Shown here: positions 17,004 to 26,102 of the stretch, in pieces | Position numbering within the stretch: position 1 is the stretch's first letter | How the letters are laid out: every line of letters starts with the position of its first letter | Source of the DNA: Rudaea sp. 3F27F6 | Lineage (GTDB): Bacteria; Pseudomonadota; Gammaproteobacteria; Xanthomonadales; Rhodanobacteraceae | NCBI RefSeq assembly: GCF_005503555.1 | Contig: NZ_SCNG01000002.1 | Span: forward strand, 310,001 to 374,000 | Direction of reading: 5' to 3' | Length of the DNA: 64,000 nucleotides | The notes under the pieces: generated by a model | The model's input: the letters and a program-made list of their open reading frames with translations, nothing else | The model's database searches: none | Told to the model about the DNA's origin: nothing | Position numbers and translations under genes: made by a program

Positions 17004-18011
17004 ATGAGCAGCACTCTCACCGCGCGCAAATCGACCCTGTTGCAGATGGCCGAACGCCGGCTGCCGGCGCTGACGCGTCTGAAGCGCACGGAGTCATTGC
17101 CGATCCTGCTGCATCGGCGACGTATCTATGTCGTGCCGTCGCGCTTCGGCCTGATCTATTCGTTCATGCTGCTCGTGATGCTGATCGGCGCGCTGAACTA
17201 CGCCAACAATCCCGGTCTGCTGCTGACCTGCCTGCTCGGTGCCGCGGCGTATCAAAGCGTGTTCGCCGGCTTCCGCACACTCAATCGCGTCGAACTGCGC
17301 TCGATCCGGACCCAGCCCTGCCATGCGGGCGACAATTTGCGCTTGTCGCTGCTGTTCGCGTCCGCCGCGGCCGCGCCGAAACGCAGTTTGCGCCTGCGCA
17401 TGGAGAACGCTGCGAACGCGAACGCGGAAACCACGCCGATCGTCTTCGACCTTCCCGGCGACGATTCCCAGGCGGTCGAAACGACGCTGCCCGCGCCGCG
17501 CCGCGGCTGGCTGCCGATCGGCCGCGTGCGCGTCTGGACCGAGTACCCATACGGTCTGTTCCATGTCTGGAGCTGGCTGCATCCCGACCAGCGCGCCCTG
17601 GTCTATCCGCGCCTCGAAACCAACGCGCCGGCGCTGCCGCAGAACGGCGGTGAGGCGCAGGCGCAGACCGCGCGGCGCAACGGCGACGAATTCGGCCTGC
17701 TGCGCGAGTATCGCGCAGGCGATCCGTGCCGGCTCATCGCCTGGAAGGCCAGCGCGCGCCAGGATCATCTGCTGGTCAAGGAATTCGAGTCGCAGCACAG
17801 TCGGGAAATCATGCTCGATTGGCACCGCCTCGACGGCCTCGACGACGAGGCGCGCATCTCACGGCTGGCCGCATGGATCGAGCGCGCCGAAACCCTGCAG
17901 ACGCCCTACCTGCTGCAACTGCCGCAGATACGTCTCGGCCCGGCCCTAGGCCCGGCGCACCGGCACGCCTGTCTGCGCGAACTGGCCTTGATGCCGGGAC
18001 ACGCAACATGA
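17004..18011 (+). CDS. DUF58 domain membrane protein
   Basis: 335 residues. Two membrane helices at about 50-90 (LIYSFMLLVMLIGALNY and a second) are followed by a beta-rich part and the DUF58 segment GDEFGLLREYRAGDPCRLIAWKASAR, whose RxYxxGDxxRxIxWKxSAR pattern defines the family. DUF58 proteins are structurally linked to VWA domains and pair with MoxR. The stop overlaps the next start by 4 bp, so the two proteins are made together. Confidence 0.9.
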   Translation: MSSTLTARKSTLLQMAERRLPALTRLKRTESLPILLHRRRIYVVPSRFGLIYSFMLLVMLIGALNYANNPGLLLTCLLGAAAYQSVFAGFRTLNRVELRSIRTQPCHAGDNLRLSLLFASAAAAPKRSLRLRMENAANANAETTPIVFDLPGDDSQAVETTLPAPRRGWLPIGRVRVWTEYPYGLFHVWSWLHPDQRALVYPRLETNAPALPQNGGEAQAQTARRNGDEFGLLREYRAGDPCRLIAWKASARQDHLLVKEFESQHSREIMLDWHRLDGLDDEARISRLAAWIERAETLQTPYLLQLPQIRLGPALGPAHRHACLRELALMPGHAT

Positions 18012-19996
18012 GCAAGACGCGCGCACCCACGTTGACGATCCGTCAATTCAGCTTCGTCGGCGCGGCCGTGCTCGCCGCGACGCTTGCGCACGCGCCGCAT
18101 CTGCCGTTGGCGATCTCGGCCTTCATTCTCGCGATGGTCGCGATAAGTTGGGCGCGCTACCGCCGCACCGACGCGGCGCTGCCGGGCTGGGTCAAACTCG
18201 CCCTGATCGCCGCGTTTCTGCTGATCCTCACCGCAGAGTACGGCAACGTGATCGGCCGCGAACCGGGCAGCGCGCTCGCCTGCGCGATGCTCGCACTGAA
18301 GCTGCTCGAAACGCGGATTCGCCGCGACGCGTTCGCCGCGATCTGCTTCGCCAGCTTCACCTTGATGAGCGCCCTGCTGTTCGATACGAGCCTGGGCTTT
18401 GCCCTGGCGACCTTCGCCGGCCTCGCCCTGTTGCTTGCCGCGCTGCGCGAACTCGAACCGCGCCCCGCCGCGTCGGCGATCGTACCGAACCTGCGTTCGT
18501 ACTGGCCGCCGCTGCGCGCGGGCTTCGCCGCGCTCGGTCTCGCCGTGCCGCTCGCCCTGTGCGGATTCCTTTTCGTTCCGCGCCTCGACTCGCCGCTCTG
18601 GCGCACGCCGGGCGATGCGGGCGGGCGCACCGGAATCAGCGATACGATGTCGCCCGGCTCGGTACAGAGTCTGCTGCTCGACGACAGCGCGGCCTTCCGC
18701 GTCGGCTTCGACGGTCCGCCGCCGGCGCGCGCGCAGCTCTATTGGCGCGGCCCGGTGCTGACCAACTACGACGGCGAAACCTGGACCCGCCGCGAGAGCG
18801 GCTTCGCCGAACCCGACGCGCGCGCGGTAAACGCCAATGGCCCATCCATCGGCTACGAAGTGACGCTCGAACCGACCGACAAGACCTGGCTGTTCGCCCT
18901 CGATCTGCCGGTCGACATTCCGTTGGAAATGCAGCGCGGCAACGATATGAGCGTGATACGGCGCCGGCCGGTGACCGAGTTGTTCCGCTATCGGGTGAAA
19001 TCCGCATTGAGCTATCGCTTCGATAGCGTGCTTCCATCCGACTTGCGCCGAGCCGCGCTCGCTCTGCCCGACGACTTCAATCCACGCAGCGTCGCGCAAG
19101 GCAAGACCTGGCGCAGCGAACTGCACGACGACCAGGCCATCATCGACGCAGCGCTCGCACTTTTCCACGCTTCGTTCTTCTACACCTTGTCGCCACCGCC
19201 GCTCGGCCGCGACTCGGTCGACGACTTCCTGTTCGACACCAAGCGCGGGTTCTGCGAGCACTATGCCGGCGCCTTCGTCGTGCTGATGCGCGCCGCCGGC
19301 ATCCCGGCGCGCGTCGTCACCGGCTATCAGGGCGGCTATTTCCATCGCGCCGGCAACTATCTGCTCGTGCGCCAGTCCGACGCGCACGCCTGGGCCGAAG
19401 TCTGGCTGACCGGGCGCGGCTGGGTGCGCGTCGACCCGACCGCGGCGGTGAGCCCGCAGCGCATCGAACTCGGCGCGCAGGCTGTCGCGTTCGGCGAGCG
19501 CGCCTGGTACCAGAGCGATTGGCTACTGACCCTGCGCAATCAGATCGACCTGGTCAATCGCGGCTGGAACAATCTCATCGTGCAGTTCAACGGGCGCCGT
19601 CAGCAGAATCTGCTCAACCCGTTCGGCATCGACCGGATCGATCCGACTACCCTGGTCTGGCTGCTGATCGGCACGAGCAGCCTGCTGCTCGCGGCCGCCA
19701 CGCTCTGGGCGATGCGCACCACGCGCCGCCGCGCCGCGCCGCTCGATGCCGCTTACGATGCGCTGTGCCGCAAGCTCTCGCGGATCGTCGGGCCGCGCGG
19801 CGCCGGCGAAGGGCCGCGCGACTACGCGGCAAGATTGCGCACGGCTCAGACCTTGTCCGACCGCTGCGCAGGCGAAGTTCAGCGATTGTTCGGCGACTAT
19901 GTCGGCCTGCGCTACGCTCGCGCGTTTTCGACTGCGCAGGACATTGCGGAATTCGCGCGCAGCGTGCGTCGCCTGAGCATCGAAACACGCACTTGA
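18008..19996 (+). CDS. TgpA-like membrane-bound transglutaminase
   Basis: 662 residues. Five or six N-terminal membrane helices (DUF3488 region, to about residue 190) are followed by a periplasmic transglutaminase core. The Cys-His-Asp triad is visible in GFCEHYAGAFV, DAHAWAEVW and RVDPTAAV. A further helix near 560 (LVWLLIGTSSLLLAAATLW) precedes a C-terminal cytoplasmic DUF4129-like tail. The domain order is that of Pseudomonas TgpA, which is essential there. Likely a periplasmic protein-modifying enzyme working with the MoxR and DUF58 partners; substrate unknown. Confidence 0.92.
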   Translation: MSKTRAPTLTIRQFSFVGAAVLAATLAHAPHLPLAISAFILAMVAISWARYRRTDAALPGWVKLALIAAFLLILTAEYGNVIGREPGSALACAMLALKLLETRIRRDAFAAICFASFTLMSALLFDTSLGFALATFAGLALLLAALRELEPRPAASAIVPNLRSYWPPLRAGFAALGLAVPLALCGFLFVPRLDSPLWRTPGDAGGRTGISDTMSPGSVQSLLLDDSAAFRVGFDGPPPARAQLYWRGPVLTNYDGETWTRRESGFAEPDARAVNANGPSIGYEVTLEPTDKTWLFALDLPVDIPLEMQRGNDMSVIRRRPVTELFRYRVKSALSYRFDSVLPSDLRRAALALPDDFNPRSVAQGKTWRSELHDDQAIIDAALALFHASFFYTLSPPPLGRDSVDDFLFDTKRGFCEHYAGAFVVLMRAAGIPARVVTGYQGGYFHRAGNYLLVRQSDAHAWAEVWLTGRGWVRVDPTAAVSPQRIELGAQAVAFGERAWYQSDWLLTLRNQIDLVNRGWNNLIVQFNGRRQQNLLNPFGIDRIDPTTLVWLLIGTSSLLLAAATLWAMRTTRRRAAPLDAAYDALCRKLSRIVGPRGAGEGPRDYAARLRTAQTLSDRCAGEVQRLFGDYVGLRYARAFSTAQDIAEFARSVRRLSIETRT

Positions 19997-20163
19997 ACGG
20001 GCTCCGCATCGCTTGCAAATGTTTACAACCTCATCCACCGAGGTCCGCTTAGAATGCAACGAAACCGCCCTGACAAACGTCTTGGCAACGACGGCGAAAA
20101 AGTAGTTTCATCCGCACGAGCGGTCCGCAGCGATCGCCGCGCCCATCCACAACGAGGTGCCTT

Positions 20164-20784
20164 ATGCGTCACGCCCTGAAAACATCGGCATCGGCCATTG
20201 CGATCGGCGCGGTCGCGCTGCTCGCCGGCTGCGCAACGATCCCCGCGCCGCTCGCCGGCAACGATTTCGTCGTCACCACGCCGCAGCAGGTCGTCGCGAG
20301 CAGCGCGACCGGCCAGCGCGTGCGCTGGGGCGGCGAAATCATCAAGGTCGAGCCGCGCAGCGACCAGACCTGCTTTGAAATCCTCTCGCGCGAACTCTAC
20401 GCCGATGCGCGCCCGAATCGCCGCGACAAGAGCGACGGCCGCTTCATCGCCTGCAAGCAGGGATTCTACGATCCGGAGCTCTACCCCAAGGGCCGCGACG
20501 TCACCGTGGTCGGCTCGGTCAACGGCACCGAGCGGCACAAGGTCGGCGAATTCGACTATACCTTCGCCAAGGTCGACGCGAACGAAGTCTATTTGTGGCC
20601 GAAACGCGCCGAATACCCGCCCGGCTACTACGATCCATTCTGGGGCCCGTGCTGGGGCGACCCGTTCTGGGGCGGCCCGGGCTGGTACGGCGGCTGCAAC
20701 CGTTGGGGCTACGGCGGCTACTGGGGCGGCGGCCCGCCGCTGATCATCGTGCGGCCGAACCCGCCGCCGCCGAAATCGCACTAG
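20164..20784 (+). CDS. Slp-family outer membrane lipoprotein with Gly/Trp/Tyr-rich tail
   Basis: 206 residues. The lipobox is LLAGCATIP with the lipidated cysteine at about 21. The Slp domain includes VRWGGEIIKVEPRSDQTCFE and GRDVTVVGSVNGTERHKVGEFDYTF. The last ~50 residues, after the Slp domain, are a glycine/tryptophan/tyrosine/proline-rich tail (WGPCWGDPFWGGPGWYGG and on) that is not part of Slp or YeaY of E. coli. Slp lipoproteins are starvation- or stress-induced and face the periplasm. A second Slp gene follows 74 bp later. Confidence 0.88.
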   Translation: MRHALKTSASAIAIGAVALLAGCATIPAPLAGNDFVVTTPQQVVASSATGQRVRWGGEIIKVEPRSDQTCFEILSRELYADARPNRRDKSDGRFIACKQGFYDPELYPKGRDVTVVGSVNGTERHKVGEFDYTFAKVDANEVYLWPKRAEYPPGYYDPFWGPCWGDPFWGGPGWYGGCNRWGYGGYWGGGPPLIIVRPNPPPPKSH

Positions 20785-20858
20785 CGAGTCCGTAGCGACG
20801 ATTTGCGCCGCGCCATCGTCCTAGCTCCCGAGCAAGTGACAGACGAGAAGGAGTTCTT

Positions 20859-21464
20859 ATGCGCGGTTCGATGCGGATCTTGACGGGTCTCGGCGTGGCC
20901 CTGCTGCTTTCTGCCTGTGCGACGCCGGCCCGACTACGCGGCGAATACGTCGATCTCGACCCAGTCAATGCATCGACGGGAAAGTTCTCGGGCACGCCCG
21001 TGCGCTGGGGCGGCATCATCACCGGCGCGCGCGCAACGGACACAGACACGTGCGTCGAGGTCGCCGTATTTCCTCTCGATCGATGGACGCTGCGGCCACG
21101 AGGTCTCCCCGACGGGTACTATCACGCGACCGACCTGAAGTACCTGTATCGTCGATCCCCGTCGCGTTTTCTCGCATGCGGCAACGAGATTCGCGACCGG
21201 TCTGAGTTCTATTCGGGCGGCGTGGTCACCGTCACGGGTCATTTGGAAACTCCCCTGTCGATCGAGGCCGCTCTTGCGAGCTGCGAAGGAGATGTTCGCA
21301 GACAAAACCTTCCGGACTATGCAGGGACCGTCCACCTGATTTCCGATGGCATATGCGCCGTCTCTTTGCCGGTTCTGAAAATTTCCCAGATTCATGTCTG
21401 GAAAGAACCGCCGAGCAGTTACGGCATTCCCGACTCGAGACTGCAAGCGCCTCCCCAGTCCTGA
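20859..21464 (+). CDS. Second Slp-family lipoprotein
   Basis: 201 residues. Lipobox LLLSACATPA with the cysteine at about 20. The VRWGGIITGARATDTDTCVEV segment aligns with the upstream protein, and GGVVTVTGHLETP with its VTVVGSVNGTE. It lacks the Gly/Trp tail and has a different C-terminal half. Base composition is slightly less GC-rich than in the neighbour. An AGAAGGAG ribosome site precedes the ATG. Probably an old tandem duplicate of the previous gene. Confidence 0.82.
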   Translation: MRGSMRILTGLGVALLLSACATPARLRGEYVDLDPVNASTGKFSGTPVRWGGIITGARATDTDTCVEVAVFPLDRWTLRPRGLPDGYYHATDLKYLYRRSPSRFLACGNEIRDRSEFYSGGVVTVTGHLETPLSIEAALASCEGDVRRQNLPDYAGTVHLISDGICAVSLPVLKISQIHVWKEPPSSYGIPDSRLQAPPQS

Positions 21465-21485
21465 TCAGGCCCGACGATCGCGCCC

Positions 21486-21830
21486 TCAGCCCGGCGGCCA
21501 GTGCATCTGCCGCCCGGCAAGCAAGTGCAGGTGGATGTGATAGACCGTCTGCCCGCCGTCCTTGTTGCAATTGACGACGCAGCGGTAGCCGTTGTCGGCA
21601 AAGCCCTGCGTCTTCGCCCAGGCGGCCGCGGCAACAAACAGTTTGCCGATGACGACCGCTTCATCCGCGGTCACGTCGTTCAAAGTCGCCAGGGGCTTCT
21701 TCGGAATGAACAGCACGTGCACGGGCGCCTGCGGATTGATGTCGCGAAACGCGAGCACGTCGTCGTCCTCGTAGACGATGTCGGCGGGGATTTCGCGGCG
21801 GATGATCTTTCCGAACAAGGTGTCGCCCAT
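21486..21830 (-). CDS. HIT-family purine nucleoside phosphoramidase (HinT-like)
   Basis: 114 residues. The histidine triad is HIHLHLLAG near residue 100, and FGKIIRREIPADIVYEDD is the usual opening. HinT hydrolyses AMP-lysine and similar phosphoramidates. The start at 21830 (MGDTLFGK) is at the conserved N-terminus. The stop lies 21 bp from the convergent Slp gene; recR is 11 bp upstream on the same strand. Confidence 0.93.
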   Translation of the reverse strand: MGDTLFGKIIRREIPADIVYEDDDVLAFRDINPQAPVHVLFIPKKPLATLNDVTADEAVVIGKLFVAAAAWAKTQGFADNGYRCVVNCNKDGGQTVYHIHLHLLAGRQMHWPPG

Positions 21831-21841
21831 TTTTCTCTCCG

Positions 21842-22441
21842 TCAGTTCTCGATGTTCTGCCTGCTGCCGAACGCGTGCGCAAGCGTACCGCGGTCGATGA
21901 ATTCGAGTTCGCCGCCGAGCGGCACGCCATGGGCCAAGCGCGTGGCGCGCACGTTCGCCGCGCGCGCGATCTGGCCGAGCAAGTGCGCAGTCGCTTCGCC
22001 CTCGACGGTCGGATTCGTCGCGATGATCAGCTCGCGCACCTCGTCTTCGGCAAGGCGCGCGGCGAGCAGGTCGATGCCGAGTTCCTTCGGTCCCATGCCG
22101 TCGAGCGGCGACAGGCGCCCGAGTAGGACGAAATAGCGCCCGCGATAACCGGTAGCCTGCTCGACCGCGAGCTGGTCGACCGGCATCTCGACGACGCAGA
22201 GCAGGCTCGCGTCGCGCTGAGGACTCGCGCAAGTGGCGCAAATCGTGTCTTCGCTGAACGTGCGGCAGCGCGTGCAATTGCCGATGCGCTCGACCGCGGC
22301 GGCGAGCTTGTCAGACAGCTTTCTCGCGCCCGTGCGGTCGCGCTCAAGCACATGGAAGGCCATGCGCTGCGCGGTTTTCGCACCGACGCCCGGCAGGCAG
22401 CGCAGCGCGTCGATCAGATCGTTGAGTAAGGGCGAGGACAT
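21842..22441 (-). CDS. recR: Recombination mediator protein RecR
   Basis: 199 residues. Helix-hairpin-helix region [22 protein letters not shown], four-cysteine zinc finger [16 protein letters not shown], then a Toprim domain ([25 protein letters not shown]). With RecO and RecF it loads RecA at gaps. Start MSSPLLNDL at 22441. The order dnaX-ybaB-recR on one strand is conserved across bacteria. Confidence 0.97.
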   Translation of the reverse strand: MSSPLLNDLIDALRCLPGVGAKTAQRMAFHVLERDRTGARKLSDKLAAAVERIGNCTRCRTFSEDTICATCASPQRDASLLCVVEMPVDQLAVEQATGYRGRYFVLLGRLSPLDGMGPKELGIDLLAARLAEDEVRELIIATNPTVEGEATAHLLGQIARAANVRATRLAHGVPLGGELEFIDRGTLAHAFGSRQNIEN

Positions 22442-22518
22442 GCGCTCGGACCGCTGGCGATAGCGCAAATCGGGAGCCGCAAAACTGCTCCTTCAACGCT
22501 TCGCCAGCGGCGCTGCTC

Positions 22519-22842
22519 CTAGAACGGCAACTTGAATCCCGGCGGCAGTCCCATGCCACCCGCCACATCGCCGAGACGCTGCTTGCTTTCCTCGGCCACC
22601 TTGTTGACCGCGTCGTTGAACGCGGCCGCGAGCAGGTCTTCAGTCATCTCAGGATCGTCGGCAAGAATCTTGCGGTCGATCGCTACGCGCCGGACTTCGT
22701 GACGCCCGTTCATCGTCACACTGACCATGCCGCCGCCGGCCTGGCCGGTCACTTCGAGCTTGGCGATCTCTTCCTGCGCGCGCTTCAAGTCGTCCTGCAT
22801 GCGTTGCGCCTGCTGCATCAATTGCGCCATCTGTCCGCGCAT
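22519..22842 (-). CDS. ybaB: YbaB/EbfC nucleoid-associated protein
   Basis: 107 residues. MAQLMQQAQRMQDDLKRAQEE is the family's first helix; the middle has VTMNGRHEVRRVAIDRK. It forms dimers that bind DNA. Two ATGs lie six bases apart (22848 and 22842); the second has AGAGG at 7-bp spacing, so 22842 is preferred. It lies between dnaX and recR. Confidence 0.94.
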   Translation of the reverse strand: MRGQMAQLMQQAQRMQDDLKRAQEEIAKLEVTGQAGGGMVSVTMNGRHEVRRVAIDRKILADDPEMTEDLLAAAFNDAVNKVAEESKQRLGDVAGGMGLPPGFKLPF

Positions 22843-22883
22843 GGTCATTCCTCTTTCTTGCTGAGTGGATGCAAAACCGGGCG

Positions 22884-24629
22884 TCAGCCGACCGGCTTTA
22901 TCGATTCGGGGATCAGGCGCGCGTCGAGATCGCGCATCAGCGCCTGCACGATCGGGTCGTCCTGCATCGCGCGCTCGGCGGCCTGCTGGCGCGCGTCGCG
23001 CACGCGACCGGCCGCCTCGGCGGGCGTTTCCGTCTGCTGTGCGCCGGTGCTTTTCTCGAAACGCACTTTGACGGCGCGGCCGAGAGCCTGACTCAATTTT
23101 TCTTCCATCGTCGCGACCAGCGGCGGCGCGCTGAAATATTCGTGCTCGGGTTTGATCGCAAGACGCACGACCTGCTGCTCGACCGCGATCAAGGTGCAAT
23201 GCTGCGCCAGCGCGCCGATCGGGCCCTTCAAGCCCGCGGTTTCGATCAATCCGAGCCAATCCGCCGTGTCGACGGCCACGGGCTGAGATGCGGGGGCCGC
23301 AAGCGGTTTGTCCGCGACACGAACCGGCGCAGCGCCGCCCGCTTCATCGCCATAAACCGGCGGCTTGGGTTCGGCAACGCCGATCGCTCTGCGCGGTACT
23401 TCATCGCGGGATGCGGCCGACGCCGGTGACGGCACCGGGGTCGGCGTGTCGAGAACAGCCGGCGCCGGCGCTGCGGAGCGCAGCGGACTCGGCGATGGCG
23501 ACGAAACGGTCCGCGCAGGTGCTGCTGCGATCTGCCCGCCGGCCTCGGCCGGCCGGAACGCGAGCATGCGCAGCAAGGTCATTTCGAATCCCGCGCGCGC
23601 GGTCGGCGCGAGCGGCAGATCGCGTCGGCCGACCACGGCCAACTGGTAGTACAACTGCGTTTCTTCAGGAGACAGCGCCGCCGCGAGCGTGGTGATACCC
23701 GCTTCGTCACCCTCTTCGGACGCCGCGTAGTCGCGCACGAGCTGTTTCAGCTGCACGCGATGCAAGGTCGCGGCGATTTCGTCGAGCACCTGGGCGAAAT
23801 CCGGAGAGAACTCGGCAAGGCGATCGACCTCGGCCATCAGGGCCGCGCCGTCGCCGGCATGCACGTGTCCGATCAGTGCATGCACCTGGCCGCGCTCGAT
23901 CGTGCCGAGCATCGCGCGCACCTCGTTGGCGTGCACCGCGCCCGCGCCGTAGGCGATCGCCTGATCGAGCAACGAGAGACCGTCACGCAGGGAGCCGTCG
24001 GCGCCGCGCGCAAGTTCGGCAATCGCTTCGGGCTCGAACGCAATCTGCTCGGCGTCGAGGATGCGCCACATCTGCCCCGAGATCTGCTCGGGCAGCAGGC
24101 GCTTGAGATTGAACTTGAGGCAGCGCGACAGCACCGTGACCGGCAATTTCTGCGGATCGGTCGTCGCCAGCAGGAACTTGACGTGCGGCGGCGGCTCTTC
24201 GAGCGTCTTCAGCAGCGCGTTGAAGCTGTGTCCCGAAAGCATGTGCACTTCGTCGATCAGGTAGACCTTGCAGCGTCCGCGCGTCGGCGCGTAGATCACG
24301 TTGTCGAGCAGCTCGCGCGTGTCGTCCACCTTGGTGCGTGACGCCGCGTCGATCTCGAGCAGATCGATAAAGCGTCCGGCATCGATGTCGACGCAGGCCG
24401 CGCATTCGCCGCACGGATTCGACGATTGGCCGCGCTCGCAGTTGAGCGACTTGGCGAAGATGCGCGCGATCGTGGTCTTGCCGACGCCGCGCGTGCCGGT
24501 GAACAGGAACGCGTGGTGCATGCGCCCGGAATCGAGCGCGTTGCTGAGCGCGCGCACGACGTGCTCCTGCCCGACCAGTTCGGAGAACTTCTTCGGTCGC
24601 CACTTGCGTGCGAGGACTTGATAGGACAT
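22884..24629 (-). CDS. dnaX: DNA polymerase III subunits gamma/tau
   Basis: 581 residues. SYQVLARKWRPKKFSELVGQ opens the protein; Walker A is TGTRGVGKTT (44-53); the zinc module has Cys64, Cys73, Cys76 and Cys79; DEVHMLS and LLATTDPQKLP follow. A proline/alanine-rich linker (about 365-445) leads to the tau C-terminal domain that contacts the polymerase. I see no A-AAA-AAG type slippery run in the linker, so a gamma form, if made, is not by the E. coli signal. It precedes ybaB-recR. Confidence 0.96.
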   Translation of the reverse strand: MSYQVLARKWRPKKFSELVGQEHVVRALSNALDSGRMHHAFLFTGTRGVGKTTIARIFAKSLNCERGQSSNPCGECAACVDIDAGRFIDLLEIDAASRTKVDDTRELLDNVIYAPTRGRCKVYLIDEVHMLSGHSFNALLKTLEEPPPHVKFLLATTDPQKLPVTVLSRCLKFNLKRLLPEQISGQMWRILDAEQIAFEPEAIAELARGADGSLRDGLSLLDQAIAYGAGAVHANEVRAMLGTIERGQVHALIGHVHAGDGAALMAEVDRLAEFSPDFAQVLDEIAATLHRVQLKQLVRDYAASEEGDEAGITTLAAALSPEETQLYYQLAVVGRRDLPLAPTARAGFEMTLLRMLAFRPAEAGGQIAAAPARTVSSPSPSPLRSAAPAPAVLDTPTPVPSPASAASRDEVPRRAIGVAEPKPPVYGDEAGGAAPVRVADKPLAAPASQPVAVDTADWLGLIETAGLKGPIGALAQHCTLIAVEQQVVRLAIKPEHEYFSAPPLVATMEEKLSQALGRAVKVRFEKSTGAQQTETPAEAAGRVRDARQQAAERAMQDDPIVQALMRDLDARLIPESIKPVG

Positions 24630-24711
24630 GCGTTGAGAGATGCGCCCGATATCGCGTTCGACAAGCGCCGATTGTCTCAAGTTGCGGCGGCGAGACCAAG
24701 CGCTTTCGTCC

Positions 24712-24767
24712 TTGTACCGCGGCCGCGCCTCCTGTATCCTCGCGCGCCCTGCAGTAGTCGGTACAAT
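24712..24767 (+). promoter_or_regulatory. Candidate promoter region of tRNA-Ser(GGA)
   Basis: TTGTAC (24712-24717) and TATCCT (24735-24740) are 17 bp apart. Closer to the tRNA is a better -10-like box, TACAAT (24762-24767), 13 bp before the tRNA, without a good -35. Either could drive the tRNA; the first has the better spacing and the second the better box. Confidence 0.4.
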
Positions 24768-24780
24768 GTTCTGCAGGCGC

Positions 24781-24873
24781 GGAGCGGTGTCCGAGCGGTT
24801 GAAGGAGCACGCCTGGAAAGTGTGTAAGCGGCTTATACCCGCTTCGCGGGTTCGAATCCCGCCCGCTCCGCCA
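24781..24873 (+). tRNA. tRNA-Ser (GGA anticodon)
   Basis: 93 nt including an encoded CCA. Acceptor GGAGCGG pairs with CCGCTCC; the anticodon loop CTGGAAA gives GGA; a long class II variable arm follows (TGTGTAAGCGGCTTATACCCGC region); the T arm has GGGTTCGAATCCC. It reads UCC and UCU codons. Unlike the two serine tRNAs at 31.4 and 32.7 kb, it has no repeat array after it. Confidence 0.96.
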
Positions 24874-24921
24874 GTTTTAGTAATCGATGCCGGATCGAGC
24901 CGGCATCGCCGCCGAGTTCAA

Positions 24922-25033
24922 TGGCGGTCCCGTTGGTTCTCTCGCGACGATAGTTTGCAAATCCCGCCAGGGCCGGAAGGCAGCAACGGTAGTGAATGAT
25001 TCGGGTGCCGGGATGCGGCTGGCGGGACTGCCA
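24922..25033 (+). ncRNA. ffs: Signal recognition particle 4.5S RNA
   Basis: About 110 nt. The apical SRP motif is visible as GCCAGGGCCGGAAGGCAGCAACGG (the GGAAG tetraloop-side and AGCA core bound by Ffh), with the partner strand GGGTGCCGGGATGCGGCTGGC. The ends close as a helix: GGCGGTCCC (24923-24931) pairs with GGGACTGCC (25024-25032). A CCTTTTT run just after position 25033 fits termination. With Ffh it delivers nascent membrane proteins to the translocon. Confidence 0.92.
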
Positions 25034-25157
25034 CCTCCTTTTTCATGTCCTTGCTTGCTCGGTCGCTAGCCAGCGAGCGGCACTCGTGTGCGGCCATGCT
25101 TTTCGCTAAAGTTCCGCCGGCAACGGCGCCTGGCGGCCGAAAGCGGAGCGCAGACAT

Positions 25158-25565
25158 ATGTATGCGATCAAAGCGCACATCACGGACTCGGACGCGGAGA
25201 CCTTCCGCTTCCGCGAACAGAAGACCATGTACGCAGGCAAGCGCATTGCCGAGAACGACGAAATCTTTCTTTTCGCCAGCGAGACGCAAGGCGGCTCGGG
25301 CCTGATCGCCCGCGGCATCGTCACGGCGGTCGAGGCGACGCCGAAGCAGCCTGGACTCGCCCGGCAGACGCCGCGCGTCAGCATCCGCGTCAAACGCACC
25401 GCGCTCGCGCTGCGGCGTCTCGGCCGGGACGAGCTGAAGCGTTTCTCGAACTGGAACGACGAGCGACCCGAGACCGAACTGAATTTCAAGCTCTATCGTC
25501 AATCGACGAACAAGATCGTCGGCATCTCGGCCGCGACTGCAGCGTTTCTGCGCGGATTCTTTTAA
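25158..25565 (+). CDS. Small uncharacterised protein, PUA-like fold suspected
   Basis: 135 residues, no signal peptide or membrane helix. It has short beta-type stretches (MYAIKAHITDSDAETF, DEIFLFASETQGGSGLIARGIV, RVSIRVKRTALALRRL) and a conserved-looking tail WNDERPETELNFKLYRQSTNK. The pattern of small beta segments with a GLIARG-x-V turn recalls ASCH/EVE/PUA-type RNA-binding folds, but I cannot name a family. It stands alone between ffs and the convergent moaE gene. Codon use matches the neighbours, so the gene looks real. Confidence 0.7.
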   Translation: MYAIKAHITDSDAETFRFREQKTMYAGKRIAENDEIFLFASETQGGSGLIARGIVTAVEATPKQPGLARQTPRVSIRVKRTALALRRLGRDELKRFSNWNDERPETELNFKLYRQSTNKIVGISAATAAFLRGFF

Positions 25566-25592
25566 GGCAGCCGATTTGCCTCGCCTTGGTGG

Positions 25593-26024
25593 CTATTCCA
25601 CCGGCGTGTTGTTGGGATGCAGCCATCCCGATTCGCCGTCGGCGTAGTGCTCGTTCTTCCAGATCGGCACGCGCTTCTTCACTTCGTCAATGATGTAGCG
25701 GCAGGCGTCGAACGCGGCGCCGCGGTGCGCTGCGCTGACCCCGACCCAGACGGCGAGATCGCCGATCGCCAGCGCGCCGGTGCGATGCACGCACAACGCG
25801 CCGACGATCGCGTAACGAGCGCGCGCCTCGGCGAGGATGCGCTCGCCTTCGGCCTGCGCGAGCGGCACATAGGCTTGATAGTCGAGCCGCTTCACGCCGC
25901 GGCCTTCGTTGTGATCGCGCACCCAACCCTCGAAGGTTGCGCACGCGCCGGCGCGCGCATCGGCAAGCCGGCGCGCCAACGCCGAGACATCGATCGCTTC
26001 GCCGCTGATATGAAAATTGGTCAC
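25593..26024 (-). CDS. moaE: Molybdopterin synthase catalytic subunit
   Basis: 143 residues. ACATFEGWVRDHNEG, RLDYQAYVPLAQAEGERI, HRTGALAIGDLAVWVGVSAAHR and KKRVPIWKNEHYADG are the MoaE signatures; the lysine in PIWKNEHY is catalytic. It transfers sulfur from MoaD thiocarboxylate to cyclic pyranopterin. Last gene of moaA-C-D-E, 78 bp after moaD. Confidence 0.95.
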   Translation of the reverse strand: MTNFHISGEAIDVSALARRLADARAGACATFEGWVRDHNEGRGVKRLDYQAYVPLAQAEGERILAEARARYAIVGALCVHRTGALAIGDLAVWVGVSAAHRGAAFDACRYIIDEVKKRVPIWKNEHYADGESGWLHPNNTPVE

Positions 26025-26102
26025 GTCGAGTTATGCCCGTTTATTGCGTCAATTGCGCTTGCCCACGCCGAGGAGTTTGGCAGACACGAGCGCCGCCGCG
26101 AG

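Noticed and set aside
17906-19387. 493-codon open frame on the minus strand
   Set aside because: Antisense to the TgpA-like gene; Arg/Gly-rich shadow translation.
22884-24629. Programmed frameshift in dnaX making gamma
   Set aside because: I looked for an A-AAA-AAG type slippery heptamer in the linker and found none; the only A-run (near 23095) is in the C-terminal domain and not in slippery phase.
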